The notes: a model not told the origin generated them from the letters alone. Numbered from the stretch's first letter, positions 1-10,360 are shown. The stretch is 64,000 nt of DNA from Pohlia nutans (GCA_022496805.1 CM040104.1:3819650-3883649), one strand, 5' to 3'. Translations and numbers: made by a program.

Positions 1-2
1 AT

Positions 3-209
3 CTTGGTACCAAAGCTTGGAAAGCTCATGTCCCTTTTGGTAACCTCGAAATCGCCTTAACCCCACCGTGACAAGAGCTTGCAGACGAACCAAGCGGTGA
101 TGAGTATGATGACGAATCCACCCAACCAACAGATAGTCCGAGCGGCTCCGAAGAAGAATCTGATGAAGGCTATGACGATGAGGAAAGTGATGATTATGAA
201 TTCATCTGA
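3..209 (+). pseudogene. 3' end of a degenerate ORF with an acidic tail
   Basis: Frame 3 reads from the window edge with one internal TGA at 69-71. It then gives an Asp/Glu/Ser-rich tail ending at TGA 207-209. A second acidic stretch continues in another frame and ends in VVPLP at about 252, so a small frameshift is likely. The internal TGA and the shift suggest a decayed gene, possibly the end of a transposon protein. No domain is visible and the family is unknown. Confidence 0.3.
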
Positions 210-846
210 TCATGAGGATGAGTCCGAGGAAGATGTAGTGCCATTGCCCTAGTACAGTTTGAAATCAGCATTTTGGGCGATGAGCTTGTATGAATTATTG
301 TATGTGCATTGTGTTTGGTATTTATTTTGAATCTTTTGACCAACTTTGTAGTTGTCCATGTGTGCCTCTCATGCCTCTCAAGTAATTTTAGCCCTCTTTT
401 CCACTCATTAATCTATGGGCCTCCCCGCACATGGCCACAAGGGAACCTTGAGCGGCTTGGAAACCGGATTCTGTGCCGCAAGTTCTCCAACATTCTTGTG
501 GAGCAAGATAACAGAAGATCCCCGAACCGCAGGCTGCACCTGTAGAACTCGCTAGGAAGTGAGTTCATCCACCTTCTCATGTTTCACCAGTCTGAAGTTT
601 AAAGGACCTGGCTCACCGCTCAAATAACGACGTGTCACGGTCAAAATCTCCCCCGCAAGTTGGCCGACAAGGTTGCCAAATTTTCTTAACAGCAAAACTT
701 TGTGCGAGTATGTGCAGGCACATAGACCAGTTCCCCAACGGTGATATGCGGGCAGACCCTAAGAATGACTGATCTTTTATTTTTGAAGAAATGTGCAATT
801 AAAGGGTGTCATTTGAATCTAATTCTGTCGAGTGCCGAGTGTCAAG
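210..846. other. No gene recognised
   Basis: This is intergenic sequence between the acidic ORF remnant and the left arm of the RPW8 inverted repeat. A 78-codon ORF at 309-545 has no coding character. I see no repeat or RNA gene here. Confidence 0.4.
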
Positions 847-1943
847 TTAGTACCAGAAAAGACATTAAATTGTCAAAAATCTATACACAACGTGGTTCCC
901 TTTCCTCATGCATCCATGGGGGATTCAGTGATCAATGGGGAGTTCTATGCCACGGCCAGTGCTGCTGGGAAGACGATGGCTCGTGGTGGCTGGCAGAGGA
1001 TGGACTGCCGCAGCCGGGAAAGCAATAGCCATGGTGCACGTGATTCATTTCGCGCTCACGCTGCGAGAGTCTCGTTATCTCCTCGCGACGGAGAATGTCG
1101 TCCTTCTCGGAATTCCACTTGTGCAACATACTGGAAGCCTCATCACGGCGTTTCCTGGAAACCCTGTCCGTGAGTAGCAGATGGATGGTCACCCGCTGGT
1201 CCGCGAGCCGCGTGATCTTCTGGTTCTGCGCCGTGATCTTCTTCGCCAGCTTGTGGTTCGACAAGACGCTCAAGTGCCGAACCAGGGAACTGGCGGTGTT
1301 GCACTTGTGCACGTTGATGCTGGCCACATGAAGCTCCTGCTTCAGCTCCGCCAACCAGTCTTCCTGCACATTCAGGCCGTCGTCGCCGCCGCAGCGGAGC
1401 TCGCTCAGTTGGATCTCAATCGCCTCCACACCCGGCTGGATGGTTTCCAAGCTCTTCTTCAGTTCGTTGCACTCTTGTTGACACCGCGCCGCGGTGGTCG
1501 CGACGACGATCAACGCTTTGATGAGGTCTGTCGCGACGTTCGTGGCTGCACCGACGAGCACTCCTTCTAGTGTGCCCATAGCCTCTGTCACCTTCACAAG
1601 CTCTAATCAGTCTTTCATTCGCAAGGCAACTATGTGGGATCTGCAGAACTGGAACTTACTGTGAATCTAGCCAGCCTGGACCTCAGTGCCACAATTAACA
1701 TCAAAGAATGGATTGCTTGAAACAGACAGAATTCAGCAGAAAACAGAGGAGATGGTACGTGATGGAATTCTGAAGTCCTGGATCTCAATATATACTAAGA
1801 GCCAGTCTTTGTGTAATCTTACGACGGGGCCGACTTCCGCCATGTCGGGGAACCTCGCTCTAGGGCCGGTGCCGACTGTCTGTGGAATGATATCAGAACT
1901 TACTGGACCGCTGGATCGACAGGTCCTGGATTGACTTGGTCGA
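847..1943 (-). repeat. Left arm of a ~1.1 kb inverted duplication
   Basis: The reverse complement of this segment aligns almost base for base with 2969-4055. The match begins at the shared TCGACCAAGTCAATCCAGG end and runs through the RPW8-like gene to the shared TGACA...CTGGTACTA end. Differences are scattered substitutions and small indels, mostly in the last 100 codon-bases of the gene. The whole gene, its upstream region and its 3' flank are duplicated. Confidence 0.9.
932..1579 (-). CDS. RPW8-like coiled-coil protein, copy A
   Basis: A 215-residue intronless ORF starts at the ATG giving MGTLEGVLVG; upstream codons are open only from GTG. The N-terminus has a hydrophobic segment (about residues 5-30: LVGAAT, LIKALIVVA) followed by amphipathic helices with ETIQPGVEAIEIQLSEL. 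This is the layout of the RPW8 (CC-R) domain, which in seed plants forms helper-NLR N-termini or short membrane-associated resistance proteins. There is no NB-ARC or LRR. The C-terminus is Arg/Glu-rich, then His/Ser-rich. It is nearly identical to copy B at 3337-3981 and diverges from it head-to-head. A defence role is inferred from the family only. Confidence 0.7.
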   Translation of the reverse strand: MGTLEGVLVGAATNVATDLIKALIVVATTAARCQQECNELKKSLETIQPGVEAIEIQLSELRCGGDDGLNVQEDWLAELKQELHVASINVHKCNTASSLVRHLSVLSNHKLAKKITAQNQKITRLADQRVTIHLLLTDRVSRKRRDEASSMLHKWNSEKDDILRREEITRLSQREREMNHVHHGYCFPGCGSPSSASHHEPSSSQQHWPWHRTPH

Positions 1944-2968
1944 ATACATGAATGTAAGGACTGCATCGACGGTCACTGTCGGCATGCATTATTCTTTACA
2001 TCCTACAAGAGTGTCTGTGCTGACGATATATTCCAGAATTTCATGAAGGAGAGTAGGTTGCCAGCCCTAAGTTGACACCTGAAAAACCAAGAAGTCTGAG
2101 TATTTTTAAAGCAATTTTGAGTAGGTCTTATGTGGACTTCCTTTGTTCAAATTTGTTTGTTTTTTTTATCAACACGTGTAATGTTTTTCAGTGATCCCGG
2201 TGATATAAAATATGGTCTAATTTGAGTTATATGTTTCAAAACATAATCAATTGAATTTGTCATTTTAAATCTTGATTCGTTGGTCCTTTTGGGGTTAATC
2301 ACTATCGAGAGGCAAACGGAGTTCACTCAGGTAATTAATTTGCATAGCCCAACTCAAGTAAGTTCAGTATAGAAAATTCTGGAATGGAAGCCGTCTGTAA
2401 GCAGACACTGGCGGACAATCATTCTACCGATTCCGCCAAGTCTTAAGGTATCCAGGACCGCATCTCTCTCCACTACTTCTACGAAAATTTTCAACTTTTC
2501 AGGGGACTAGTTTTTCGATTTTTCAGGGGACTATGGGTTGTTTTTGAGAATTTCAGGGGTCCTATGGGTTGCTTTTGAGAATTTCGAATTCAAAATTGGG
2601 TTCTTTTGCCCTCATAAGCTGTATGAAGGAATAAGAATCGTTGCATAAGAATTGCTATAGTGGATTCTAGAATATTGGACATGCCACGTAATTCTTTACC
2701 TAAAGAATGATGGTGGAGAGTTGGAAGTTCACAGTAGCCCCGCCTCGAGAATCACATATTTTGAAATTTTTAACCTTTAATGCAGTGAGAGCAAAAGGGT
2801 GAATCCTTGCAAGGGCTATAGAACTTTATGCCTGCGTCTCCATTATCATTGAGCCATTGAATTTTGAGGCCCAACAAATTCAATATAAGGGCAACACTTT
2901 GACCAGGGTTGTGGTTGACACCCCAGGAGTGCACTTAAAGTTAGGATTAGGAATACACGTGAGTGCGT
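1944..2968. other. Spacer of the RPW8 inverted duplication
   Basis: About 1.0 kb of single-copy AT-rich DNA separates the two arms, and no gene is seen. A lone piggyBac-type end, GGTCCTTTTGGGGTTAA, lies at about 2282-2298. It resembles the 3' ends of the MITEs further along, but no partner end was found. The phrase TTTTTGAGAATTTCAGGGG... is repeated around 2485-2585. Confidence 0.5.
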
Positions 2969-4055
2969 TCGACCAAGTCAATCCAGGACCTGTCGATCCA
3001 GCGGTCCAGTAAGTTCTGATATCATTCCACAGACAGTCGGCACCGGCCCTAGAGCGAGGTTCCCCGACATGGCGGAAGTCGGCCCCGTCGTAAGATTACA
3101 CAAAGACTGGCTCTTAGTATATATTGAGATCCAGGACTTCAGAATTCCATCACGTACCATCTCCTCTGTTTTCTGCTGAATTCTGTCTGTTTCAAGCAAT
3201 CCATTCTTTGATGTTAATTGTGGCACTGAGGTCCAGGCTAGCTAGATTCACAGTAAGTTCCAGTTTTGCAGATCCCACATATATAATTGCCTTGCGAATG
3301 AAAGACTGATTAGAGCTTGCGAAGGTGACAGAGGCTATGGGCACACTAGAAGGAGTGCTCGTCGGTGCAGCCACGAACTTCGCGACAGACCTCATCAAAG
3401 CGTTGATCGTCGTCGCGACCACCGCGGCGCGGTGTCAACAAGAGTGCAACGAACTGAAGAAGAGCTTGGAAACCATCCAGCCGGGTGTGGAGGCGATTGA
3501 GATCCAACTGAGCGAGCTCCGCTGCGGCGGCGACGACGGCCTGAATGTGCAGGAAGACTGGTTGGCGGAGCTGAAGCAGGAGCTTCATGTGGCCAGCATC
3601 AACGTGCACAAGTGCAACACCGCCAGTTCCCTGGTTCGGCACTTGAGCGTCTTGTCGAACCACAAGCTGGCGAAGAAGATCACGGCGCAGAACCAGAAGA
3701 TCACGCGGCTCGCGGACCAGCGGGTGACCATCCATCTGCTACTCACGGACAGGGTTTCCAGGAAACGCCGTGATGAGGCTTCCAGTATGTTGCACAAGTG
3801 GAATTCCGAGAAGGACGACATTCTCCGTCGCGAGGAGATAACGAGACTCTCGCAGCGTGAGCGCGAAATGAATCACAGCAATTCCGTGCACCGTGGCTAT
3901 GGCAGTTCCGGCTCCGGCAGGCCAGAGGATTCCAGCCATCACGAGTCATCGTCTTCCCAACATCACTGGCCGTGGCATTGATCATTGATTCTCCCATCCA
4001 TGAGGAAAGGGAACCTTGTGTATAGATTTTTGACAAAATGTCAGTTCTGGTACTA
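2969..4055 (+). repeat. Right arm of a ~1.1 kb inverted duplication
   Basis: This is the inverted partner of 847-1943. Sequence similarity stops abruptly at both ends, so the duplication is one block with a clear border. Confidence 0.9.
3337..3981 (+). CDS. RPW8-like coiled-coil protein, copy B
   Basis: A 214-residue intronless ORF starts at ATG 3337 (MGTLEGVLVG); the frame is open upstream only from a GTG at 3325. It is nearly identical to copy A for about 185 residues, differing by single residues such as ATNF/ATNV. It then diverges in a Ser/His/Gly-rich tail that ends QHHWPWH. The N-terminal hydrophobic helix, the helices around residues 30-60 and the Lys/Arg-rich region LAKKITAQNQKITRLADQR match the RPW8-type coiled coil. 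No nucleotide-binding domain follows; the stop is followed by AT-rich DNA. The good match between copies indicates recent duplication or gene conversion. Function is inferred. Confidence 0.72.
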   Translation: MGTLEGVLVGAATNFATDLIKALIVVATTAARCQQECNELKKSLETIQPGVEAIEIQLSELRCGGDDGLNVQEDWLAELKQELHVASINVHKCNTASSLVRHLSVLSNHKLAKKITAQNQKITRLADQRVTIHLLLTDRVSRKRRDEASSMLHKWNSEKDDILRREEITRLSQREREMNHSNSVHRGYGSSGSGRPEDSSHHESSSSQHHWPWH

Positions 4056-4575
4056 CACCACTTATCCTATTTAGTCCAAAATGCTAATTGTTTTATAATC
4101 GCTATATTTTTTTTATGTAGGATGAATATTTTTACCAAGTACATGTTTATGGATGTTCTCAAGCTACATGAGCAGTACCAAAATTTTCAATCTTGGTAAA
4201 TATTTTTGCCTAGATTGCATTAAAAGTTATAACCTTGAGTAAATATTTAATGTGGCTCGGACTAAAGAGGATAATTTGAATGTAACTTGACACTCAACAT
4301 CTAATTAGACCTGTGTAATTTAAGATTTTAACCTGTACAAAATTACATTGCGATAGCACATTTCAATTCCTCCATAATGCATGTTGTGTACATTTTCTGA
4401 TTGAACAACTTCCACATGTGAATGCATTTGTGTACCAAAGGAAAGTCATTATACAGGGTTGAGTGCATTGGAACAGCAGTCCACTTATAAGTTTTGTCTT
4501 TTGACATGTCATCCACAGAATACCACATATGATTTCCAAAGTTTAATCAAATTCAGGAAGTTGACGTGAGTTGCT
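4056..4575. other. AT-rich intergenic DNA
   Basis: No gene or clear repeat is seen between the inverted duplication and the MITE that begins at 4576. Confidence 0.4.
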
Positions 4576-4841
4576 AGGGGTGCACTGTACTAAACATGTA
4601 CGAGTATACGTGAGTACACATGAGGGATATTAATTTGAGCATTGCCGTAATATGTATACATATAATAGACATTTTTAGAGAAGAAAATATTGGCGTATAC
4701 ATACATTAAACATATATTTAGGATGGAATAGATTTGTATACAAAAGTTTTAGATATGTAATCCCTCGTATGTACAAGGGTTTTCAGAGGGGATCATGAAC
4801 GCATGTGATTCTCGAACATAATGTAGAGTGCACCCCCCGGG
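4576..4841. mobile_element. GGTGCACT-family MITE flanked by GTGAGTTGYT
   Basis: The ends are inverted: AGGGGTGCACTGTA at the left and the complement of GGGGTGCACTCTACAT at the right. The flanks GTGAGTTGCT (4566-4575) and GTGAGTTGTT (4842-4851) look like a 9-10 bp target duplication. That size fits a Mutator- or hAT-type element. No coding capacity. Related ends occur at 23083-23396 and about 28126-29110. Confidence 0.6.
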
Positions 4842-5680
4842 GTGAGTTGTTGTAGAAGAGATGTTTTTTTTCCTCTTATAATGTGGTAACTAGTGCAGTG
4901 CTTGTAAGGATCAATCGATGTCTTCCATCTCGCTTCCTTTCATCTTTTGTAATTTAGGGCTTAGAATAATTCCAAGTTACGATATATTTGCAATCCATTT
5001 ATACACATGCTTATTAGAGTAAGGGTATGGGAACTAACATTATGGGTGCATCACATGTACAATTTTAGCAAGTCGCTTTCCTTGTCAGTTGTCACTAAGA
5101 AGTGAAGCACCATTCATACACATGAGTGAACTTCATTGGGACAAAGAGGGAATCGCAAGGGCACAACATTCTTGGTATTAGGGGTACACATCACAAGCAT
5201 TTAACAATATTTAATTTTTATTTGTTAATTTTTAATTTTTAATTTTTAATTTTTTTGTACAGAGCAGTTTGGCTGAATTTGCAGCCCTTCGGAGGCGTGA
5301 ATTTCTTCTAATGCTAAAACTCCGATCCTGAGCATAATTTTAGTCCTTTGAATTTCCTATATGAGTTGACAAGAGTGGAGACCAACACCAGGAGTAGCAA
5401 CAAGGGCACTGTTTATTGTGACAATGCATTTGGTTAGCTACCATTTTGGCGCCACCATTGACTTTGATGTTCATGCTCCATTCTTAAATAGTTAGAACAA
5501 TGGTTGTTGTGTGCCTTGAAGGATTTAGCAAAAAATGAAAATTTGTCGAAAGAAAGGCCAAATGTGTTGTGATTTGCAAAAATTTATTTCAAATAATGTC
5601 TTCGTTGAAACGCAATTGCCGAACTTCTATCAATATTATGTTGGTATTGTCCTTCTCTGTAATTTAAATTGAGACCACTC
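4842..5680. other. AT-rich DNA with a dispersed repeat at ~5360-5600
   Basis: A short TTTTTAA-type array lies at about 5205-5255. About 240 bp from 5360 resemble 35805-36050 in the same orientation, with shared phrases such as GAGTGGAGACC and GCCAAATGTGTTGTG. This is probably a fragment of an old transposon. No ORF of interest. Confidence 0.5.
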
Positions 5681-5943
5681 TAAGAGCATTCACATCCATA
5701 CATTGAAAGGGTTTGACACACAAGCAAACTTGATGACCAATGTTGAGGGCCCTCCTAAATAGCTTCCAGAGTCTCAATCTTACTATGTCAAACAACGACC
5801 CTTCAAATTTAGTTAACTATATCCCACACTCTACTTGTGATTGGTCCATCCACTATTTGGAGATCATATTTGGTGTGTAAGGGTGAGAAACTTTAATTTG
5901 ATGGGCTCATCAAATATAGATATGTAAGAGTATGGCTACTAAT
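5681..5943. repeat. Diverged repeat related to 6917-7221
   Basis: It begins TAAGAGCATTCACATCCATA and shares several blocks with 6917-7221, including CTTGTGATTGGTCCAT. The ends are roughly inverted. It is probably a MITE of the TAA-target type, but the right border is uncertain. Confidence 0.45.
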
Positions 5944-6916
5944 AAACGTTACAACAACTCGCCATGTTTTGTTTGATGGGGCTGATATTTCAAAATATGA
6001 GTCCCTTATGTCACACTCTCTACTTCTAATCACGCAAAAGGCTCTCTCTACAAATGAATTTTACATAACATTAGCAAAATAATGAGTCCTCTAAGAGCCC
6101 TTTAGTTTTGGACACTGTTAAAATGTATTGAGCTTAGGGCTAGGTACAACAAACGTGTGTGTGAAGTGTCTCTACCTTGTATGACTATCTTGTACCCAGC
6201 TTGAATGGCCAATGGGAATTGCCCACGACCATCTTATTATCATTGCATCTTGCTTCTCGGGTGGGCAGATATAGGGGAATAGTCTTGGCATTTTTCATGA
6301 GAAGTACATTTTAAAAAGCTAACTGAGGTCCCTTTTGAGGAGCTCTAGGGGACTTCTGGAGGGTTCAAACTTTTCCTAATGATAGGTCAACAAATAAGAG
6401 ATTTGGATATAATTGTAGAATTCAAGGATGCTAGAAGGGACACTCGTGTCCATGCATCCTACCAAAACAAAACTCACATTTAAAGTAGTCGAGTTACTTT
6501 TGTTTGTTATCAAGTTCAAACCGGCTAAGGAGTGGGTTTGGATCGCAACAGCTCTGGAGTGCGTCAAAATAATTTGTCTCCCTCGACGATATCAAGCCCA
6601 TAGCAAAAATTGATGAGGCCTCAACGTTATGCGCCCTTATCAAGGTCGCAAGGGGACATTTTTTGAAGAAATATGAGCCAAATAATTTCAAGGCCGCCTT
6701 TGGTACAATAGGATAGAGATGCTCTAAGGACCTTCTCCCATGTATCGGTGGGGATCCTAGAAAGTTGGATGCTACCTATGCCATATCAAAATGGGTGAAT
6801 CCAAGAATTTGGTTACCATTCTTGCAAACACTGGTAGACCATTCGGTAGTTCTTGAGACTAGAATTATTGTCTTCTAGCGGCTTTTAGTGGCTTGATTTT
6901 GATATGAAGCCTGCCT
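5944..6916. other. No gene recognised
   Basis: AT-rich intergenic sequence. Overlapping ORFs of about 60 codons at 6376-6691 occur on both strands and show no domain or coding bias. Confidence 0.35.
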
Positions 6917-7221
6917 TAAAAGCATCCACACCCATGCCTTCAAAGAGTCTACCACACACAATAATTAAATGAAAAATGCTAAGGGCCTTTCAAAAATGCC
7001 TCTAGATCCTCAATCCTAGCGTGTCAAGAAATGAATCTTCAAATCTAAGTTTAGTTGACTATATCTTACATTTCACTTGTGATTGGTCCATTGACTATTT
7101 GATGTGCACTTTGTGCTTAAGGGGCGTTCAAGGGTGGGGAGTGTAATTTCAAGGGCTCTTCAATCGTAGATGAATAATTTTAGTGAGTCAACTTTAGTGT
7201 GCATGGGTGCATAGGCTCTAA
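6917..7221. mobile_element. MITE with GCATCCACACCCATGC-type inverted ends
   Basis: The left end reads AAGCATCCACACCCATGC after TAA. The right end reads GCATGGGTGCATAGGCTC before TAA. A 3-bp TAA duplication is typical of PIF/Harbinger-type elements. The right TAA is shared with the next element at 7222. Confidence 0.55.
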
Positions 7222-7668
7222 GGGCCTCTTTACACTAGAGACAAGAAGCCGTGAGGAGAGAAATTTTAGTCAATAGGAGGCCTAAAAACTGAGAAGACCA
7301 AATAATGTCATTTTACACCCGAAATTTTCAGTCCAAGGGACGAAAGGAGGAGAAAATGACATGAACAACACTTTTGTCCTTTGTGGCAACAAAAGTGCAC
7401 ATTTTTCAAGGCCTTCAGATTCTGCGTCAAGCCCACCTCAAGAAAAATCTGGGGGACGTTTGGCCAAAATTCTCATAACCAATCATTTTAATTTTTTTAA
7501 GAAATATGTAAGAACTTTTAAAAAAAAATCAGCACTTTATTTTGTGCCCCCTTCTCACTTTACAATATATCCAAAGGCCGTCAAGTTCAAAGGGTGGTTT
7601 CTCAAGTATGAGCCATAGCCCTTGTGAGGTTTTCTCCACGGCTTCTCGCCTCTCGTGTAAAGAGGGCC
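7222..7668. mobile_element. PIF/Harbinger-like MITE (GGGCCTCTTTACAC ends)
   Basis: GGGCCTCTTTACACTAGAG at the left is inverted at the right as CTCTCGTGTAAAGAGGGCC. TAA borders lie at 7219-7221 and 7669-7671. The long inverted ends also contain GAAGCCGTGAGGAGA. A short copy of the same family is at 53062-53200. The small ORF at 7361-7618 is not gene-like. Confidence 0.75.
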
Positions 7669-7765
7669 TAAGCAGCTACTACACTTGTGGGCCACTTGTG
7701 GGCCACTTGTGACAATGTAAAGAGGGCCTAAGCAGCTACTACACTTGTGGGCCACTTGTGGCAAC
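7660..7765 (+). repeat. Two-copy tandem duplication at the MITE end
   Basis: The block GTAAAGAGGGCCTAAGCAGC followed by TACTACACTTGTGGGCCACT occurs twice with a ~60 bp period. The copy therefore includes the end of the MITE and its flank. Within it GGGCCACTTGTG is itself repeated. Confidence 0.8.
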
Positions 7766-8672
7766 CTATTTGCAATTTCCCGCCCACCAAGTCGCCCTCC
7801 CTCGTCTTCGAAACCAAGTCAACGTTGAAACTTTCACGTTGTCGCAAGCAAAGCAAGAAGCAGAAGGGAAAGAAAATTAAAAAATTAAAATCCAAGTCAA
7901 CGTCAGGCTCCACAATCGGAAGCGTTGAAAGCGCCCACCGATCGGGCCACGATGCTACATTATTAATGCAGCCCCGCCCGAAAAGCACATAATGTACTCA
8001 CGGAGTACATTTCCAAGTCCACTCCAGCTGTAAGGGGATGTCTGCTCAGCGCTTTTCTCTCTGTCAGTCGTCGGTAAGCATAATCGGTAGCGCCAGAATG
8101 GCCAGATTCATCCGCTACCACTTCAGTTGCACTCTGAGCAGGATTTGATCCAAAAATGTACATGCATTGATACAGTCCTATCCATAATCTCCATCTTCAT
8201 GGATGTAAACACCTTCATCACTCCCACGAATCTCGCAATTGAAACGGCATGGGTGAATAGAGTTTTCCGCAAACTCACAGGGGGATTGAGCCTTAGTTTG
8301 GAAAACTTCTTGGGATACGAAAATTGGCCTCAGAATTTACTGGAGCATAAAGTACAGATGAGTTCCTCGTTGGTGGGGGCTGTCAGTTTCTATTTCAGTG
8401 AATGAGCTTTCAAAAGCTTTGGTTTTTTAAAAATAAATCCAAGGAAGATCCACTCCATGTGACAGAGCATCCATGAAAATAGAAACTGAGGTTGGGAAAT
8501 TTTTGAGCACCGTTTTTGGTGCCTTGAAACTTCAGACCTCTAGTTTATTTACAACATCTGACATGTCTACTTTTATTGTGTTCTCAACCTCTCTTTTCAC
8601 ATACTGTGGTCCAGTCACCCCACTCTAGACCACTTTGCGGATAACTCTAATGAAATGACCATTTCCGACTAC
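7766..8672. other. No gene recognised
   Basis: Upstream region of the third RPW8-like gene. ORFs of 60-92 codons overlap on both strands at 7728-8405. None has a recognisable domain. Confidence 0.35.
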
Positions 8673-9091
8673 GAAACCAGTCGGCGTTGTTGCACCAGAA
8701 GTGTCTAGTTGTTGTGCAGATTACCGGCTGTGCAAGTTTGTTGTTTCGACACTGAAACCAGTCGACATTGTTGCACCAGAAGTGTCTAGTTGTTGTGCAG
8801 ATTACCGGCTGTGCAAGTTTGTTGTTTCGACACTGAAACCAGTCGACATTGTTGCACCAGAAGTGTCTAGTTGTTGTGCAGATTACCGGCTTTGCAAGTT
8901 TGTTGTTTCGACACTGTAACCAGTCGATTTTGTTGCACCAGAAGTGTACGTCTAGTTATTGTGCAGATTACCGGCTGTGCAAGTTTGTTGTTTCGACACT
9001 GAAACCAGTCGACGTTAGTTGTTGCACCAGAAGTTAGTGTCTAGTTGTTGTGCAGATTAATACCGGCTGTGCAAGTTTGTTGTTTCGACAG
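8673..9091 (+). repeat. 81-bp tandem array, about five copies, just 5' of an RPW8-like gene
   Basis: Units start with GAAACCAGTCG at 8673, 8754, 8835, 8916 (as GTAACCAGTCG) and 9001. The period is exactly 81 bp three times, then 85 bp. Each unit carries TTGTTGCACCAGAAGTG, TTGTGCAGATTACCGGCTG and TTGTTTCGACACTG. The last unit has small AGTTA-type insertions and ends ten bases before the ATG. It probably forms the promoter/5' UTR. Because 81 is a multiple of 3, the array is open in frame, but the reading is not convincing as protein. Confidence 0.93.
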
Positions 9092-9100
9092 AAGGGTATA

Positions 9101-10012
9101 ATGGCGGAAGCGATGTTGTGCGGTGCATTCTCGGGTGCACTGGTGTCAGTTCTGATCGAGCAGGTGATCAGCTACGCAAAATCCGCGCTCATCTGCAAGC
9201 GAGTGTGTAAGAAGCTGCAGGACGAACTGGAACTGATCCAGCCGGACGTAAAGAAGATCGAGCAACAGATGCATCGAAGAAGGCAGGCTCCGTGCGCGGA
9301 GCCGCTGGAAGTCGTGGAGGGCTGGTTGACGAGGTTGAAGGAGAAGCTGACAGAGGCACAGAAAGAAGTGCACAGGTGCAGTTCGGGAAGCAAACTCAGC
9401 AAATTGCACATGAAGGAGAATCACGACCTCGCGAAGAAGATCCAGTCGCTGCTCACGGACATCCGCAAAGTCGCCGGCGACGATGTGAACCGCGCCACTC
9501 TGTCCTCCACAATCTCCAACGGCGCCTCTCACCACTCGTCTCATGGTTCTGCAGATGGTTCATCCCATGGTCATTGTAATGGCTCTGCAGATCACGTTTC
9601 TAGTCCAGGATTTGAAACGCAGGGCTCAATAAATGGCTCTGCACGTCATGTTTCTAGTCCAGGGTTAGAAACGCAGGGATCGATGCTTCTCCGACAGAGG
9701 ATGGAGGAGATCAGTGAAATTCGGCGCGCCGAAGATCGGACCCGGCGTCGTCACACGATTGCTAGCTTCGATTTCTGCAGGCCCGCGGAGCAGCCTGTGA
9801 ATCCATTGCAGCACTCGGTTCCTAGCTTTGATTTCTCGAGGCCCGCCGAGCATCCTGCAGTGGCTCCATTGCATCAGTGCTTCGATCAACAACAGTTTGT
9901 TTACACCCCGCAGGCTGCACATTTTTACGTTCCTCCTGTACCGCAGAATTATACTCACCAGGGTTGGTTTCCTTCTCCTTCAAACGGTCCTTACGGACAC
10001 TATGGAAGCTGA
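9101..10012 (+). CDS. RPW8-like coiled-coil protein C with repetitive Ser/His-rich tail
   Basis: A 303-residue intronless ORF; ATG 9101 (MAEAMLCGAFSGALVSVL) is chosen because upstream codons lie in the tandem array. Residues 1-120 have the RPW8 layout: a hydrophobic N-terminal segment, then charged amphipathic helices (KKLQDELELIQPDVKKIEQQ, VVEGWLTRLKEKLTEAQKEVHRC). Copies A and B share the same plan (ETIQPGVEAIE; EDWLAELKQELHVASINVHKC). Residues 145-200 are Ser/His/Gly-rich with two copies of HVSSPG[FL]ETQGS. Residues 225-260 have two copies of SFDF[CS]RPAE[QH]P. The last 40 residues are Pro/Tyr/His-rich. There is no NB-ARC or LRR. It is distantly related to A and B, and a defence function is inferred. 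Confidence 0.7.
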   Translation: MAEAMLCGAFSGALVSVLIEQVISYAKSALICKRVCKKLQDELELIQPDVKKIEQQMHRRRQAPCAEPLEVVEGWLTRLKEKLTEAQKEVHRCSSGSKLSKLHMKENHDLAKKIQSLLTDIRKVAGDDVNRATLSSTISNGASHHSSHGSADGSSHGHCNGSADHVSSPGFETQGSINGSARHVSSPGLETQGSMLLRQRMEEISEIRRAEDRTRRRHTIASFDFCRPAEQPVNPLQHSVPSFDFSRPAEHPAVAPLHQCFDQQQFVYTPQAAHFYVPPVPQNYTHQGWFPSPSNGPYGHYGS

Positions 10013-10030
10013 GTGAGATGGTTATTGAAC

Positions 10031-10360
10031 TGGCCGAGTCCAGCAAGACAGTTCCCGCAATGGAACTTACCGCCGTCGTGTGTGCTACTGGGTTCAGCAC
10101 GACAGTTCCAGCGGAGGAACTGTCCTCGTGTTCCCTCCTACTCGCCCGTTCCAGCAATGTAACTGTCCTGTGTGCGTGGTTATTGAACTGCAGTCCAGCA
10201 CGGCAGTTCCAGCAATGGAATCGCCCTCGTGTGTGCTATTGGGCGCCTGGAGTTCAGCATGATAATTCCAGCATTGGAACCGTCCTCTGTGTGCTGCTAT
10301 GCGTCCAGAACGACAGTTTCAGCATTGGAACTGTCCTCGTGTGTGCTACTAGACGCCATT
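10031..10360 (+). repeat. Array of ~6 hairpin units downstream of RPW8-like gene C
   Basis: The core CAGTTCCAGCAATGGAACTG (a stem GTTCC/GGAAC around AGCAAT) recurs in variant form near 10049, 10100, 10151, 10204, 10264 and 10313, about every 50-57 bp. It alternates with CTCGTGTGTGCTACTGG. The array probably lies in the 3' UTR and could fold into a row of small hairpins. Confidence 0.85.

Noticed and set aside
932..3981. Truncated full-length NLR genes
   Set aside because: There is no P-loop, NB-ARC or LRR remnant in any frame near the RPW8-like ORFs. The ORFs are complete with clear stops.
8701..9037. Open frames across the 81-bp array as a repetitive Cys-rich protein
   Set aside because: The frame is open only because the unit length is a multiple of three. 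There is no start context, and the array directly precedes a clear gene start.
8673..9091. CRISPR array
   Set aside because: The whole 81-bp unit is conserved, with no unique spacers. It is a simple tandem repeat in plant DNA.
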